The notes below the pieces were generated by a model. The model saw nothing but the letters and a program-made list of their open reading frames with translations, was not told where the DNA came from and searched no databases. This document shows positions 42,209 through 50,941 of a stretch of 64,000 nucleotides of DNA, in pieces (positions within the stretch are counted from its first letter, which is position 1; every line of letters starts with the position of its first letter). A program made the translations under genes and the position numbers. Source of the DNA: Chloroflexales bacterium ZM16-3 (lineage in GTDB: Bacteria > Chloroflexota > Chloroflexia > Chloroflexales > Chloroflexaceae); NCBI GenBank assembly GCA_004138175.2, contig RYFE02000022.1, positions 18,590 through 82,589 on the forward strand, given 5' to 3'.

Positions 42209-42335
42209 ACCTTCATCCTCCTGCACCCATCTGCCACAAGGCGATGGCGCATGTGATATATGTCCTCTTTCCTACGCCGCATCATACCACGCGGATGCGT
42301 ATATTCAAGAACCTGCCAGTTCGCTTCTCAAACTC

Positions 42336-42390
42336 ATAGTATTTCGCGGAAATGGGCCAGCGAAGCTGGCCCATTTCCGCGAAATGCTAT
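42336..42390. terminator. Inverted repeat downstream of ruvA
   Basis: Two 26-base arms with one G-U-type mismatch (42336-42361, 42365-42390) around GAA. It lies 26 bases beyond the ruvA stop and upstream of the membrane protein gene on the same strand. Confidence 0.6.
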
Positions 42391-42416
42391 ACAACCCTGG
42401 GCTCGTATGCCCTAAG

Positions 42417-43010
42417 CTACACGCTGCCGAAGTAGCGCAGGGCCAGGCGCAGGCGCTGCTCCAGCTCCTCGGGGGCGTCGGCGGGCAGCGATCCGATCGC
42501 CGATGCCGCCTCGGCGCCGCTGTAGCCCAGGCTCACCAGGAGGTCGGCCAGGTCGCTGTTCACCCCCGCAGCCGCCGGGCTCGACCCGGATGCGACGGGT
42601 AGCCCCTTGAGGTCGATCTTGCCCTTCAGCTCAAGCACCAGGCGCTCGGCGGTCTTCTTGCCGATGCCGGGCACCCGCGAGAGCCGGGCCGTGTCGCCCT
42701 GGCCCACCGCCGCGCGAATCTCGTCGGGGTCGCCCGATGAGAGCAGGTTCATGGCCACCTTGGGGCCAACCCCGCTCACGCCGATCAGGCTCTCGAAGAG
42801 CACCCGCTGCGCCACTGTGGAGAAGCCGTACAGAGTCATCGAGTCCTCGCGGACGATCATCTGGGTGTGGAGAAAGAGCTGGTCGCCCACGGCCCCGGCC
42901 GCGCCTAGCACGGTGCGCGGCGCGTAGACCAGCCAGCCGACCCCGCCTGTCTCGATGACCAGATGGTCAACGCCAATGTGGATGAGCGTGCCGCGCAGCG
43001 ATGCGATCAT
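42417..43010 (-). CDS. ruvA: Holliday junction branch migration protein RuvA
   Basis: A 197-residue RuvA. Domain I is an OB fold ([36 protein letters not shown]), domain II has the two helix-hairpin-helix motifs ([16 protein letters not shown] and [22 protein letters not shown]), and domain III (residues about 150-197) is the RuvB-binding helix bundle. The tetramer holds four-way junctions for RuvB. ruvB and ruvC are not adjacent. Its start overlaps the stop of the upstream acetyltransferase by 4 bases (ATGA), so translation is coupled. Confidence 0.96.
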   Translation of the reverse strand: MIASLRGTLIHIGVDHLVIETGGVGWLVYAPRTVLGAAGAVGDQLFLHTQMIVREDSMTLYGFSTVAQRVLFESLIGVSGVGPKVAMNLLSSGDPDEIRAAVGQGDTARLSRVPGIGKKTAERLVLELKGKIDLKGLPVASGSSPAAAGVNSDLADLLVSLGYSGAEAASAIGSLPADAPEELEQRLRLALRYFGSV

Positions 43011-43669
43011 AGGGGTTGTAGCTCCTTCCGCATCAGGTAGGTCGGCCAGGCGATGGCGCGCAGGTAGCGCGGCGACTCCCAGATGGCCTCGTAGCCGAGC
43101 CGCCGGTAGAGCTGGCGGGCCGACTGGTTTGCCTGGAGCACCTGGATCATCGCCGTAGGCAGGCCCGTCGCTCGGATCTCGCCCTCGATCACAGCCATGA
43201 GCGCCCCCCCCAGGCCGCGCCCGCGCTGGCCCGCATCGACGACCACGCTGTGGATGAGCGCGCTCCCATGGGGGCGCTCGCGGTGGGCGGCGACCATGCT
43301 GCGGCCGACGGTCAGTAGGAGCCGCACGGTGTCGCGCAGGCCGATGATCTCCAGCGCCTTGCGCACCGTGCCGTCTGGCGCGCGCTCGTAGGGCGGCTCG
43401 CCGGGCATGTCGATCGCAGCCGTGGCCAGCACAGCGCCTGCCCCGTCCACCATCACGTAGCGCTGGCGCAGCCCCTGCCCGCCGCCCGCCTCAAGGGTGA
43501 ACTGGAGCAGGCGACGCTGGGCCTCGCGGTTGCCGGAGAGCGCACCCGGCAGCTCGGCCTCGTACAGCTGCGCCAGCAGGCCGGCGACCTGCGGTAGATC
43601 CTCGGCGCGGGCGGGTCGTGTGGACAGGCTCTGACCTGCGAGCGAGTCTGTCACCTCAATAGCGCTCAT
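43007..43669 (-). CDS. GNAT-family N-acetyltransferase
   Basis: A 220-residue protein. The acetyl-CoA pyrophosphate-binding motif is [11 protein letters not shown], after the beta-4 strand ALIHSVVVD; the C-terminal part has the [18 protein letters not shown] segment typical of GNAT enzymes. An inserted helix (about residues 100-130) is not typical. The acceptor substrate cannot be predicted. RBS AGAGGATTG precedes the start. It sits between the STAS gene (8 bases upstream) and ruvA (overlap 4 bases). Confidence 0.88.
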   Translation of the reverse strand: MSAIEVTDSLAGQSLSTRPARAEDLPQVAGLLAQLYEAELPGALSGNREAQRRLLQFTLEAGGGQGLRQRYVMVDGAGAVLATAAIDMPGEPPYERAPDGTVRKALEIIGLRDTVRLLLTVGRSMVAAHRERPHGSALIHSVVVDAGQRGRGLGGALMAVIEGEIRATGLPTAMIQVLQANQSARQLYRRLGYEAIWESPRYLRAIAWPTYLMRKELQPL

Positions 43670-43677
43670 ACAATCCT

Positions 43678-44775
43678 CTACTCTACGCTTGCGCGCCCTC
43701 CCGAGCTGTGGGTGTTCATCATCGCGGACTGGATCGCCTCCTGGAGGGTAGAACGGGTGGCGATATGCTCAAGGTCAATCCCCAGGCCGACGATTGTCTG
43801 GGCGACCTCCGGCTGAATTCCGACGAGCATCGTCTGCGTGCCCATCAGGCGGCAGCTATCGACTGTGGCCAGCAGCGCCTGGGCGGTGGCCGTGTCGAAG
43901 GCGTTAAGGCCGGTGACATCCAGGATGAGCACGCGCGCTTGGCGGCGGGCGATCTGATCGAGCAGATCGCCGGAGAGCGCGCGCAGGCGTGCCTGGTCGA
44001 AGGAGCCGACTAATGGCGCGACCACGATCTCATCGCTGATCGGGATCACCGGGGCGGCCAGCGATTCGACAGTGCGCAGCAGATCCTGGCGCATCGCCTG
44101 CTCATCGCGCAGCTGCGCGTCGCGCTGCTGCACCTGATCCAGGCTGGCCCGCAGCTCCTGGTTGAGCGCCTCCTGCTTGTCGAGAAGCTGCTGGTTATCG
44201 GCGAGCTGCTGCTCGCGCGCCGCGCCGAGCTGGAGCGCCGTGTCGTACGACTGCTGCTGCTCGCGGGTGATGACCGAGATGATCGACGCCATAGCGATCG
44301 TCACCATGACCTGAATGCCAAGGTTGAGCCAGAGAATATCTGGCCCGACAGTCAGCTCGACGGGGATGACCCCAGTGATCTGAAGGGTGGCGACGGCGAC
44401 AAGCGTAGTGACGGTGATGGCCATGACAATAACCGTCGACCGGAAGCGGCGCAGGACAAGCGTCGCGAGCGACGGCCAGATCTGGTACAGCGTCCAGATT
44501 GAGCCGCTGAGCGTGCCGCTGAGCGGGTCGACGACAGCCAGGAGGACGAGCATCAGAAGGATGTTGAGGTAGACAAGCGGCTCGACGAAGGCGCTCCGGC
44601 GCAGCTGGTAGGTGATGCCCGCGCCGACTCCGCCGATGAGGCAGAGCAGACTCGTGAGCATACGAATGTCTGGCAAGGCCAGGATGCAGGTGACAAACAC
44701 GAGTGCCAGGATACCAAACTCAGCGATAGCGAGAACCTGAACACGGAATGCGGTACGCTCAAGGGTGTTCTGCAT
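43678..44775 (-). CDS. Membrane STAS-domain protein (RsbR-like)
   Basis: A 365-residue protein. The N-terminal 170 residues contain about six hydrophobic helices, then a coiled coil (about 180-235, Gln/Leu-rich with repeated QQL/LDKQ) and a STAS domain (about 240-350). The STAS part begins PISDEIVVAPLVG and has VLILDVTGLNAFDTATAQALL, where the Thr of the TGL segment is at the site phosphorylated in stressosome RsbR proteins. It may sense membrane or light/chemical stress and feed a partner-switching pathway. No kinase or phosphatase partner is next to it. First gene of the unit with the acetyltransferase and ruvA. Confidence 0.83.
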   Translation of the reverse strand: MQNTLERTAFRVQVLAIAEFGILALVFVTCILALPDIRMLTSLLCLIGGVGAGITYQLRRSAFVEPLVYLNILLMLVLLAVVDPLSGTLSGSIWTLYQIWPSLATLVLRRFRSTVIVMAITVTTLVAVATLQITGVIPVELTVGPDILWLNLGIQVMVTIAMASIISVITREQQQSYDTALQLGAAREQQLADNQQLLDKQEALNQELRASLDQVQQRDAQLRDEQAMRQDLLRTVESLAAPVIPISDEIVVAPLVGSFDQARLRALSGDLLDQIARRQARVLILDVTGLNAFDTATAQALLATVDSCRLMGTQTMLVGIQPEVAQTIVGLGIDLEHIATRSTLQEAIQSAMMNTHSSGGRASVE

Positions 44776-44889
44776 AGTTGCTCTGATTGTTCATTCGTCT
44801 TGGCGCTTACGTGGGAGACTCAGCTGACACATATCCGCGAAGACAATCATAACATATGGGCTGTGTGCGCAAAGGCACCAGCGTAGAAA

Positions 44890-44913
44890 GACACCAGCCA
44901 GATGGCTGGTGTC
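44890..44913 (-). terminator. Short hairpin downstream of the ankyrin gene
   Basis: GACACCAGCC pairs with GGCTGGTGTC around AGAT; on the minus strand a weak TCTTTCT follows. It lies 80 bases beyond the ankyrin stop. Confidence 0.4.
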
Positions 44914-44993
44914 ACTGGACACGCGCTATGTTGGGCGATACGGCCCCCACACGCCTGATCACGGCTGGGGATGCGCTGAGTGTCATGAGGATC

Positions 44994-45656
44994 CTATACA
45001 AACCCCTCATCAAGCAGGACGCTGCCGTGTGGGCTCACCAGGTGGCGCTGGCCCGAGCCGCCAACCACCCGAGACCAGCTCTCGCTGATCAGCGCCGGGG
45101 AGCCAGCGACAGCGCTAAGCTCGTAGGAGAAACCGCCGTACATGCCTGGCACGGGAAACCACATTGTTGGCCGCTCCAGCTCAAGCAGCGGCTCTAGCTC
45201 GGGCAGACGCATATCGACGGCGAGATTGCGCTCGGCGAGCCTCGCCCAGATCACCGCGTGAAAGTGGTCCTGGATAGCCTGGAGTATCGTCGGCACGATC
45301 TCCCGCGCAAGCACGGGGGTGAGCAGCGGCAGCAGTTCCATATGGCCCTGGCGCAGAGCGATGTCTACGGCGCGCTCGGCCTGCGACGTGCGCAGAGTAC
45401 GCCAGGCACCAATGGCGATCAGCTGCTGGACGACCTCGGCCGGGGCGCCGCCGTGGGCGGCCTGGTGCAGCACAGTGTAGTGCGACTGCCCATGAGGGCG
45501 CGTGGCATTCACCAGATCCTGGCGCTTACCGAGAATGGTGAGTACGCGCTCCCAGTCATATATCTTCGCGGCGTCAGCGAGTATATTCCTGGTGCTTAAC
45601 TCAGCCTCTTGGAATGCGCTACTGGTTGTGACGCCGTCCCATGTTGGAACGCTCAT
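44994..45656 (-). CDS. Ankyrin-repeat protein
   Basis: A 220-residue protein. Residues about 25-110 hold two to three ankyrin-like repeats, including HYTVLHQAAHGGAPAEVVQQLIAIGA and RAVDIALRQGHMELLPLL. The C-terminal 90 residues (RLPELEPLLELERPTMWFPVPGMYGGFSYEL) are not assigned but resemble the ligand-like half found on small bacterial ankyrin proteins. No signal peptide. The start at 45656 gives the shortest protein with a complete first repeat, with a weak AGAGG upstream; an in-frame extension to 45815 would run into the tRNA gene and is rejected. Function unknown; a protein-protein adaptor is likely. Confidence 0.65.
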   Translation of the reverse strand: MSVPTWDGVTTSSAFQEAELSTRNILADAAKIYDWERVLTILGKRQDLVNATRPHGQSHYTVLHQAAHGGAPAEVVQQLIAIGAWRTLRTSQAERAVDIALRQGHMELLPLLTPVLAREIVPTILQAIQDHFHAVIWARLAERNLAVDMRLPELEPLLELERPTMWFPVPGMYGGFSYELSAVAGSPALISESWSRVVGGSGQRHLVSPHGSVLLDEGFV

Positions 45657-45740
45657 ACTGGTTCTGCCTCTGACTCTTCGGCCTCCTCGGACGTAGAGCA
45701 GACTGACCTGTTTAGAGGGTACAGAGGGGAATAAACGCAC

Positions 45741-45768
45741 CACAGCCCGCCTTGCGGGGCGGGCTGTG
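45741..45768 (-). terminator. Terminator after tRNA-Val
   Basis: CACAGCCCGCC (45741-45751) pairs with GGCGGGCTGTG (45758-45768); TTTATT follows on the minus strand. Confidence 0.75.
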
Positions 45769-45779
45769 TGTGGTTCGGG

Positions 45780-45856
45780 TGGTGGGCGATAGTGGACTCG
45801 AACCACCGACCTCATCCGTGTGAAGGATGCGCTCTAACCAACTGAGCTAATCGCCC
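45780..45856 (-). tRNA. tRNA-Val (anticodon CAC)
   Basis: Minus-strand cloverleaf of 77 bases including an encoded CCA end. Acceptor GGGCGAT pairs with ATCGCCC; D-arm region TAGCTCAGTTGG; anticodon stem CATCC/GGATG with loop TTCACAC gives CAC, which reads GTG; T-arm GGTTCGAGTCC. Confidence 0.95.
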
Positions 45857-45954
45857 GAATTTGTAACGGCGTGATTATAGCATACTGCTGTCGGGCGCGC
45901 AAACAGGAGGGGAGGGGGTTCATGGATGCAACGTCACCTCCCTTTTGAATGGTG

Positions 45955-46012
45955 GTCATTCCGAGCGAAGCGAGGAATCCCGGCCGGGACTCTTCGCTTC
46001 GCTCAGGGTGAC
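45955..46012. repeat. Imperfect inverted repeat (mobile-palindrome type)
   Basis: GTCATTCCGAGCGAAGCGAG at the left and CTTCGCTTCGCTCAGGGTGAC at the right form imperfect 22-base arms. Elements of this form are dispersed in many bacterial genomes. It lies between tRNA-Val and the substrate-binding protein gene. Confidence 0.55.
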
Positions 46013-46048
46013 ATTCGAGATAGATCCCCTACCCACATATTTCGCCGA

Positions 46049-47269
46049 TCACCGCGCCGCCGGGATCGGGTAGATCGCCGCACGCTCGGCCACCTCGACC
46101 GGGAAGACGGTGTACTTCATGCCGTTGGGGTGGAGTTGCTCGACGGCCATGGGCTTGGAGCTATTCGCCCCGCGCGCGTCGAACCTGACCGGGCCGAAGA
46201 AGGTCATCATGTCGGTGGCGGCCAGGGCGTCGCGCACGGCCTCGCGATCGACCTGGCCGACCTGCTCTAGCGCGCGCTGGAGCACCACCAGGGCCGCCGT
46301 CGACTCGGCGGCCTGGTAGGCGATCTCGCTGTGCTGCGGGTAGCGCGCCCGAAAGGCCGCCGCGTAGGCCGCCGGGGTGCCCCAGAGATCCTCGCCCGCG
46401 TAGGCCAGCGCGCTCGTCCACTGGGTCGCGCCGAGGATGTAGTCGGCCTCGGCCCCGAGGTGGCGGCGGAACTGCGGCGTGCTCGGGCCAACGCTGAAGC
46501 CCATGGCCTTCGGCCTCAGGCCAATGGCACGGGACTGGCGCACCACCAGCAGGGCGTCCTGGAGGTGCCCCGCGCCCAGCAGCAGGTCGGGCGACTCACC
46601 CTTCACCGTCGCCAGCCACGGGGAGACATCCTGGGTCTCGGGCGGGTAGAAGGCGATCGAGACGACCTGCATGCCGCGCTCGTCGGCGTACTCTGCGGCC
46701 CCACGGGCCACCTCGCGTGAGAAGGACTCGTCCTCGCCGATGATCGCCACCGTGTGCGCCGTGGGGTCGCGCAGCAGCACTAGGTCGATGATCCCGCGCA
46801 GGTAGGCCGGCGCCGGCGTCTGGAGGCCAAAGGTGTAGCGGTAGCCGTTGTTGAAGATGCTCTCGGCGGCCCCGTTCGGCTCGACCATAGGCACCCGGTG
46901 GCGCTCGGCCACCTCGGCAGCGGCGGCCGTCGGCTCGCTGGCGTAGGGGCCGACCAGGAAGTCTACCCCGTCCTCGACGATCAGGCGCTCGACGAGCTCG
47001 GCGGTGCGCTGCGGGCGCGACTCATCGTCGTAGTAGATCAGCCGCACCTGGTAGCTGCGGCCATGGAGCAGCAGCCCGCCCCGCTCGTTGATCGTGTCCA
47101 CCCAGAGCTGGTAGCCGTCGCGCACATACTCGCCCTCCTTGAAGGTCTTGCCGGTGAGCGAGATCGCCGCGCCGATAGTGATCGTGGGCGGCTCGGTGCC
47201 GCCGGCGATCGGCGCGCAGGCGGCGAGCAGGAGCAGGAGCAGGACGGTTATCGGGAAGATACGGTGCAT
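46049..47269 (-). CDS. ABC transporter substrate-binding lipoprotein (amino-acid/amide type)
   Basis: A 406-residue periplasmic-binding protein of the LivJ-like (Peripla_BP_6) family. The signal peptide ends in a lipobox LLAAC (Cys18), so the protein is lipid-anchored. The fold starts with ITIGAAISLTGKTFKEG, continues with YDDESRPQRTAELVERLIVEDGVDFLVGPYAS and ends with a hinge near MTFFGPVRFDARG. Ligands of the family are branched-chain amino acids, amides or urea. No permease or ATPase genes are next to it, so this is an orphan binding protein. The gene lies just downstream of a sensor kinase/regulator pair on the same strand, and a link as a sensory partner is possible. Confidence 0.88.
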   Translation of the reverse strand: MHRIFPITVLLLLLLAACAPIAGGTEPPTITIGAAISLTGKTFKEGEYVRDGYQLWVDTINERGGLLLHGRSYQVRLIYYDDESRPQRTAELVERLIVEDGVDFLVGPYASEPTAAAAEVAERHRVPMVEPNGAAESIFNNGYRYTFGLQTPAPAYLRGIIDLVLLRDPTAHTVAIIGEDESFSREVARGAAEYADERGMQVVSIAFYPPETQDVSPWLATVKGESPDLLLGAGHLQDALLVVRQSRAIGLRPKAMGFSVGPSTPQFRRHLGAEADYILGATQWTSALAYAGEDLWGTPAAYAAAFRARYPQHSEIAYQAAESTAALVVLQRALEQVGQVDREAVRDALAATDMMTFFGPVRFDARGANSSKPMAVEQLHPNGMKYTVFPVEVAERAAIYPIPAAR

Positions 47270-47280
47270 TATATGATCGC

Positions 47281-47308
47281 GTAGGGGCGCGTCGCGACGC
47301 GCCCCTAC
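47281..47308. repeat. 28-bp perfect palindrome, copy 1
   Basis: GTAGGGGCGCGTCG followed by its exact complement. The same 28 bases occur at 56661-56688. It lies between the regulator stop and the binding-protein start. Confidence 0.8.
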
Positions 47309-47318
47309 TGCTGCGCTC

Positions 47319-48014
47319 CTACGACATAAACCGATACCCCACGCCCGGCTCGGTGATCAGGTGGCTGGGGCTGGCTGGCTCGCGCTCGATCTTGCGGCGC
47401 AGGCGGCCGATAAACACGCGCAGGTACTCGACCTCGTCGCGGTAGTTCTCGCCCCAGATTGCCCGCAGCAGCTCCTGGTGGGCCACGACGCGCTGGCGGT
47501 TGGCGGCCAGGTGGGCCAGCAGCGCGAACTCGGTGGGCGTCAGGCGCACCGGCTCGCCGCGCACGCGGACGCTGCGGGCCTCCTCGTCGATCTCCAGGTC
47601 GCCATAGATCTGCGGGCCGACGCGGGCGGGCTCCTCGCCCCAGCGGGCGCGGCGCAGCACGGCGCGCACGCGGGCGAGCAGCTCCTCCACGCCGAAGGGC
47701 TTGGTCAGATAATCGTCTGCGCCCAGGTCGAGGGCGGCCACCTTATCGCGCTCGGCGTCGAGTGCGGTGAGCACCAGGATGGGCACGGTGGACTGGGCGC
47801 GAACCCGCGCGCAGACCTCTAGGCCGCCCAGGCGCGGCATCATAATGTCGAGGATGAGCAGCTGCGGGCGCTCGGTCTCCCAGAGCGAGAGCGCCTCAAG
47901 CCCGTTGGTGGCCTCGAACACCGTGAATCCACGGGCGCTGAGGTTGCGGCTAACGAAGTCGCGCAGGCTGGGCTCGTCCTCGGCCAGCACAATTCGCGTT
48001 GGCGGCGATGCCAT
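47319..48014 (-). CDS. OmpR/KdpE-type response regulator
   Basis: A 231-residue two-component regulator. The receiver (1-120) has AEDE, phospho-acceptor Asp56 in LILDIMMPRLGG and LTKPFG; the C-terminal winged helix (about 135-228) has the LTPTEFALLAHLAANRQRVV and EYLRVFIGRLRRKIE segments and ends VGYRFMS. It binds DNA as a dimer when phosphorylated. The start at 48014 has AAGGAG 7 bases upstream. It is encoded after its likely partner kinase, with two hairpins between the genes. Confidence 0.92.
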   Translation of the reverse strand: MASPPTRIVLAEDEPSLRDFVSRNLSARGFTVFEATNGLEALSLWETERPQLLILDIMMPRLGGLEVCARVRAQSTVPILVLTALDAERDKVAALDLGADDYLTKPFGVEELLARVRAVLRRARWGEEPARVGPQIYGDLEIDEEARSVRVRGEPVRLTPTEFALLAHLAANRQRVVAHQELLRAIWGENYRDEVEYLRVFIGRLRRKIEREPASPSHLITEPGVGYRFMS

Positions 48015-48042
48015 GCGGGTCTCCTTCTCCCAAAGGCGGGGT

Positions 48043-48065
48043 GTGGGGCGGCTTCGCCGCCCCAC
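48043..48065. repeat. Hairpin upstream of the response regulator
   Basis: GTGGGGCGG and its complement around CTTCG. It lies 29 bases before the regulator start codon, next to a larger hairpin at 48071. Confidence 0.55.
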
Positions 48066-48070
48066 GATAT

Positions 48071-48115
48071 TTTTTGTGAGGGATGGGCGGCTTCGCCGCC
48101 CATCCCTCACAAAAA
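48071..48115. terminator. Intercistronic hairpin between kinase and regulator genes
   Basis: Two 20-base arms (48071-48090, 48096-48115) around CTTCG, beginning right after the kinase stop and ending in TTTTT on the minus strand. It should lower readthrough into the regulator gene. Its stem core GGCGGCTTCGCCGCC resembles the hairpin beside it. Confidence 0.55.
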
Positions 48116-50815
48116 TCAGATCACGGACTCCTCGACGAGGGAGGCCACAGGCAGGGTGAAGCTAAACGTCGTGCCGACCTCATCGCTCTCGGCCCAGATC
48201 CGGCCGCCGTGGGCCTCGACGAATGCCTTGCAGATCGCCAGCCCCAGGCCGGTGCCGCCGGGGTGGCGCTGGCTCGTTGTCTGGGCGCGGTAGAAGCGCT
48301 CGAAGATATGCGGCAGCTCGTCGGGCGGGATGCCTGCGCCATCGTCGGTCACCTGCACCAGCAGGCTGTCGCCCTCGGCGCGGGCGCGCACCAGCAGCCG
48401 GTCGCCGCCGTAGAGCAGGCCGTTGGCCAGCAGGTTGCGCAGCACCACGTCGATCCGCTGCTGGTCGATCATGGCGGGGGGCAGGTCGGCGGGCAGGTCA
48501 ACCTCGACCACGCGCCCTGCGGGGGTGCCCATCCTCGATACCGCGCGCCGGATCAGCCCGTCAATCAGCCAGGGGCTGCGGTCGAGGGCGAGCAGCCCAG
48601 CCTCCAGGCGGGCCATATCGAGCAGGTTACGCATCAGGGTGGCCATACGGTCGGCCTCGGCGTTGATCGTGCCCAGGAAGTGGCGCTGGTCAGCCTCCGA
48701 CCAGCGCACGTCGGTCTGGAGCAGGGTTGAGGCGTGGCCCTTGATCGCGGCCAGGGGCGTGCGCAGCTCGTGGCTCACCGCGCCGAGCAGGGTGGTCTTA
48801 AACTGATCCAGGGCGCGCTCGTGGGTCACATCGCGCAGCAGCAGGCCGCGGCCGATCAGCTGGCCGGAGGGCGCGCCCACATCGAACTCGCGCAGCTGCA
48901 CCCAGAGCGCCTGCTCGCCCCGGCGCAGCTCGACGGCCCAGGCCACGGTGCGCCCATCATCGGCATGGCGCTCATCGACGCGACGCGGGGGCTGGCTGGC
49001 CGCCAGCCGGTCGAGGGCGGCGTGGATGGCCGTGATCGGCTGGCCGACCAGCGCCTCATCGGCCAGGTCGAGCATCGCGCCGACGCCCCGGTTGGCATAG
49101 AGCACCACCCCGTCGTCGCGGGCGAGCACCAGCCCATCGTCCATGCTGGCCATGATCGCGGACAGCAGCCGCCGCTCCTGGGCGGCCTCCTGGTAGAGCC
49201 GGGCGTTCTCGCGGGCGATCTCGCGCAGCCGCTCGTCGCTGCGCTCGTAGAGCACGGCGTGCTCCCAGGCCAGCGTGGCGTGGTTGGCGAAGGTGAGCAG
49301 CAGGCCGATCTCGTCGGCGCTGAAGGGCTGCGGCCGGGTGCGGTAGACGAGCAGCACCACCCCACCCACGTGGGCGCTGATGATCGGGATGGCCAGCAGT
49401 GCCCGGAACCCTTCGCTGTAGGAGATCTGCGGGAAGTAGGGGCTCTCGCCAGCGATCATCTGCACCGGGCGGCCCTCGCGCAGCGCCATAGCCGAGGGCG
49501 ACTGCGGGTTGTCAGGGGTGATCGTCAGCGTCCGCTTCGCGTGGCCCGAGTGGCCCTCGCTCACCAGCACCCGCAGGATTCCCTGGTCGTTCGGCACGAT
49601 CACCGTGGCCGCCTGGACGTTCACCAGCTGGCCGACCGCGCTGATGATCTGGCGAGCCACAGCGGTCGGGTCGAGCGTGCCCACCACCGCCGTCGATGTG
49701 GCCAGTAGCGTCTGTAGCTCGGCGATGCGCCCGGCCACGGTCTGGCGCAGGCCGTGCAGCGAGCGGGCCAGGTCGCCGACCTCATCGGGGCGGCGGGCGA
49801 TCTGCGCGATCAGGGTCGGCGGCAGCGGCTGGTCCATCGGCAGGCTGCGGTTGTGGCGGGCGATCAGCTGGATCGGGCCGATCACGCGGGAGCTGAGCAT
49901 GAGCCAGAAGATCACGCCGCCCCCGGCGAAGAGGATCGCCAGGGCGGTCAGCCAGCGGCTAAAGTCCGTCACCACGGCGAAGGCATCGCTGGTGTGGCGC
50001 TGGACCACCACGGCCCAGCCGACGCTGCCCACCGGCTCGGCGCTAAACAGCCATGACTGGCCATCGCGCCCGGCCCCGAGCCGGGTGGCCGCGCGCCCAG
50101 CCAGGGCCACCTCGGCGCCAGGCAGGTCGGGCAGAAGCTGCTGGAGCAGGCGCGCCCGGTCGGGCGAGGCGATCAGCCGACCCTCCCCGTCGAGCACCTG
50201 GATATTCATACGGCTGCCCTGCTCACTGACGATCGTGCGCAGCGGGGCGCTCAGCTCGTCGAGCAGCAGGTTGGCCGCCACCACGCCGAGGAAGCGGCCG
50301 TCGTCGCTGTAGACCGGGTGCCCGAGCACGGCCACCGGGTTGAAGGTGGTCAGATCGACCACACCGGCCTCGACCAGCGGCCCGCCAGACTCCCTGGCCC
50401 GCTGGAAGATCCGCTCGCCCGAGTAGTCGGTGCCCACCGTGCGGGCGCTGCTGGGGATGGACACGCGCAGCAGGCCGTCGGCGTTCAGCCAGTAGACGCT
50501 ATCGACATCCTGACGGGCGGCCTTAAACGCGCGGAAGATGCTGGCCATGGCCAGCTCATCGCTGCCGCGCAGGTCATCGAGCTGGGCCAGATCCACCAGG
50601 GCGGCCTGGGCGTGCTGAAGCTTATTGTCGAGCTCAAGGGCGATCGCCTGGGCCAGGGCCAGGTCGCTGGCCTGCACCTGCTCCTGGAGCCGCCCGCGCA
50701 CATAGGCCGTCACAGCCAGCCCGGCCCCGAGCACCACCAGCACAAACACCAGGTAGGTGCCAAGAATCTGCCCGAGCAGCGAGCGCCCAGGTGCGCCCAG
50801 GTTTGATCGGAGCAT
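48116..50815 (-). CDS. Membrane sensor histidine kinase (dCache-HAMP-GAF-PAS-HisKA-HATPase)
   Basis: An 899-residue kinase. A first transmembrane helix (GTYLVFVLVVLGAGLAVTAYV) and a second near residue 300 (ALAILFAGGGVIFWLML) bracket an outer dCache-like domain of about 250 residues. HAMP-like, GAF and PAS domains follow, then the His box AVSHELRTPLAAIKGH and an HATPase with DDGAGI, FERFYR and GGTGLGLAI. The N-box reads RNLLANGLLYGG, so the usual Ala-Lys of NALKY is replaced. The start at 50815 was preferred to an upstream ATG. The partner regulator is encoded just downstream. The stimulus is probably an extracellular small molecule. Confidence 0.9.
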   Translation of the reverse strand: MLRSNLGAPGRSLLGQILGTYLVFVLVVLGAGLAVTAYVRGRLQEQVQASDLALAQAIALELDNKLQHAQAALVDLAQLDDLRGSDELAMASIFRAFKAARQDVDSVYWLNADGLLRVSIPSSARTVGTDYSGERIFQRARESGGPLVEAGVVDLTTFNPVAVLGHPVYSDDGRFLGVVAANLLLDELSAPLRTIVSEQGSRMNIQVLDGEGRLIASPDRARLLQQLLPDLPGAEVALAGRAATRLGAGRDGQSWLFSAEPVGSVGWAVVVQRHTSDAFAVVTDFSRWLTALAILFAGGGVIFWLMLSSRVIGPIQLIARHNRSLPMDQPLPPTLIAQIARRPDEVGDLARSLHGLRQTVAGRIAELQTLLATSTAVVGTLDPTAVARQIISAVGQLVNVQAATVIVPNDQGILRVLVSEGHSGHAKRTLTITPDNPQSPSAMALREGRPVQMIAGESPYFPQISYSEGFRALLAIPIISAHVGGVVLLVYRTRPQPFSADEIGLLLTFANHATLAWEHAVLYERSDERLREIARENARLYQEAAQERRLLSAIMASMDDGLVLARDDGVVLYANRGVGAMLDLADEALVGQPITAIHAALDRLAASQPPRRVDERHADDGRTVAWAVELRRGEQALWVQLREFDVGAPSGQLIGRGLLLRDVTHERALDQFKTTLLGAVSHELRTPLAAIKGHASTLLQTDVRWSEADQRHFLGTINAEADRMATLMRNLLDMARLEAGLLALDRSPWLIDGLIRRAVSRMGTPAGRVVEVDLPADLPPAMIDQQRIDVVLRNLLANGLLYGGDRLLVRARAEGDSLLVQVTDDGAGIPPDELPHIFERFYRAQTTSQRHPGGTGLGLAICKAFVEAHGGRIWAESDEVGTTFSFTLPVASLVEESVI

Positions 50816-50941
50816 GGCTAAACCTGCCCAGCACGTCAGTATTGCCTGATCACCTCTTGTGTATTGTATAAGGATAATATAAGCTATCGTCGGCAGGGTC
50901 AAGCGCAGCTATAGGGGAGGGCGAACCACCATCGGCTAGAT

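Noticed and set aside
45657..45815. Upstream extension of the ankyrin gene to 45815
   Set aside because: It would pass through the tRNA-Val terminator and into the tRNA gene, and its residues are Arg/Pro-rich without conservation signs.
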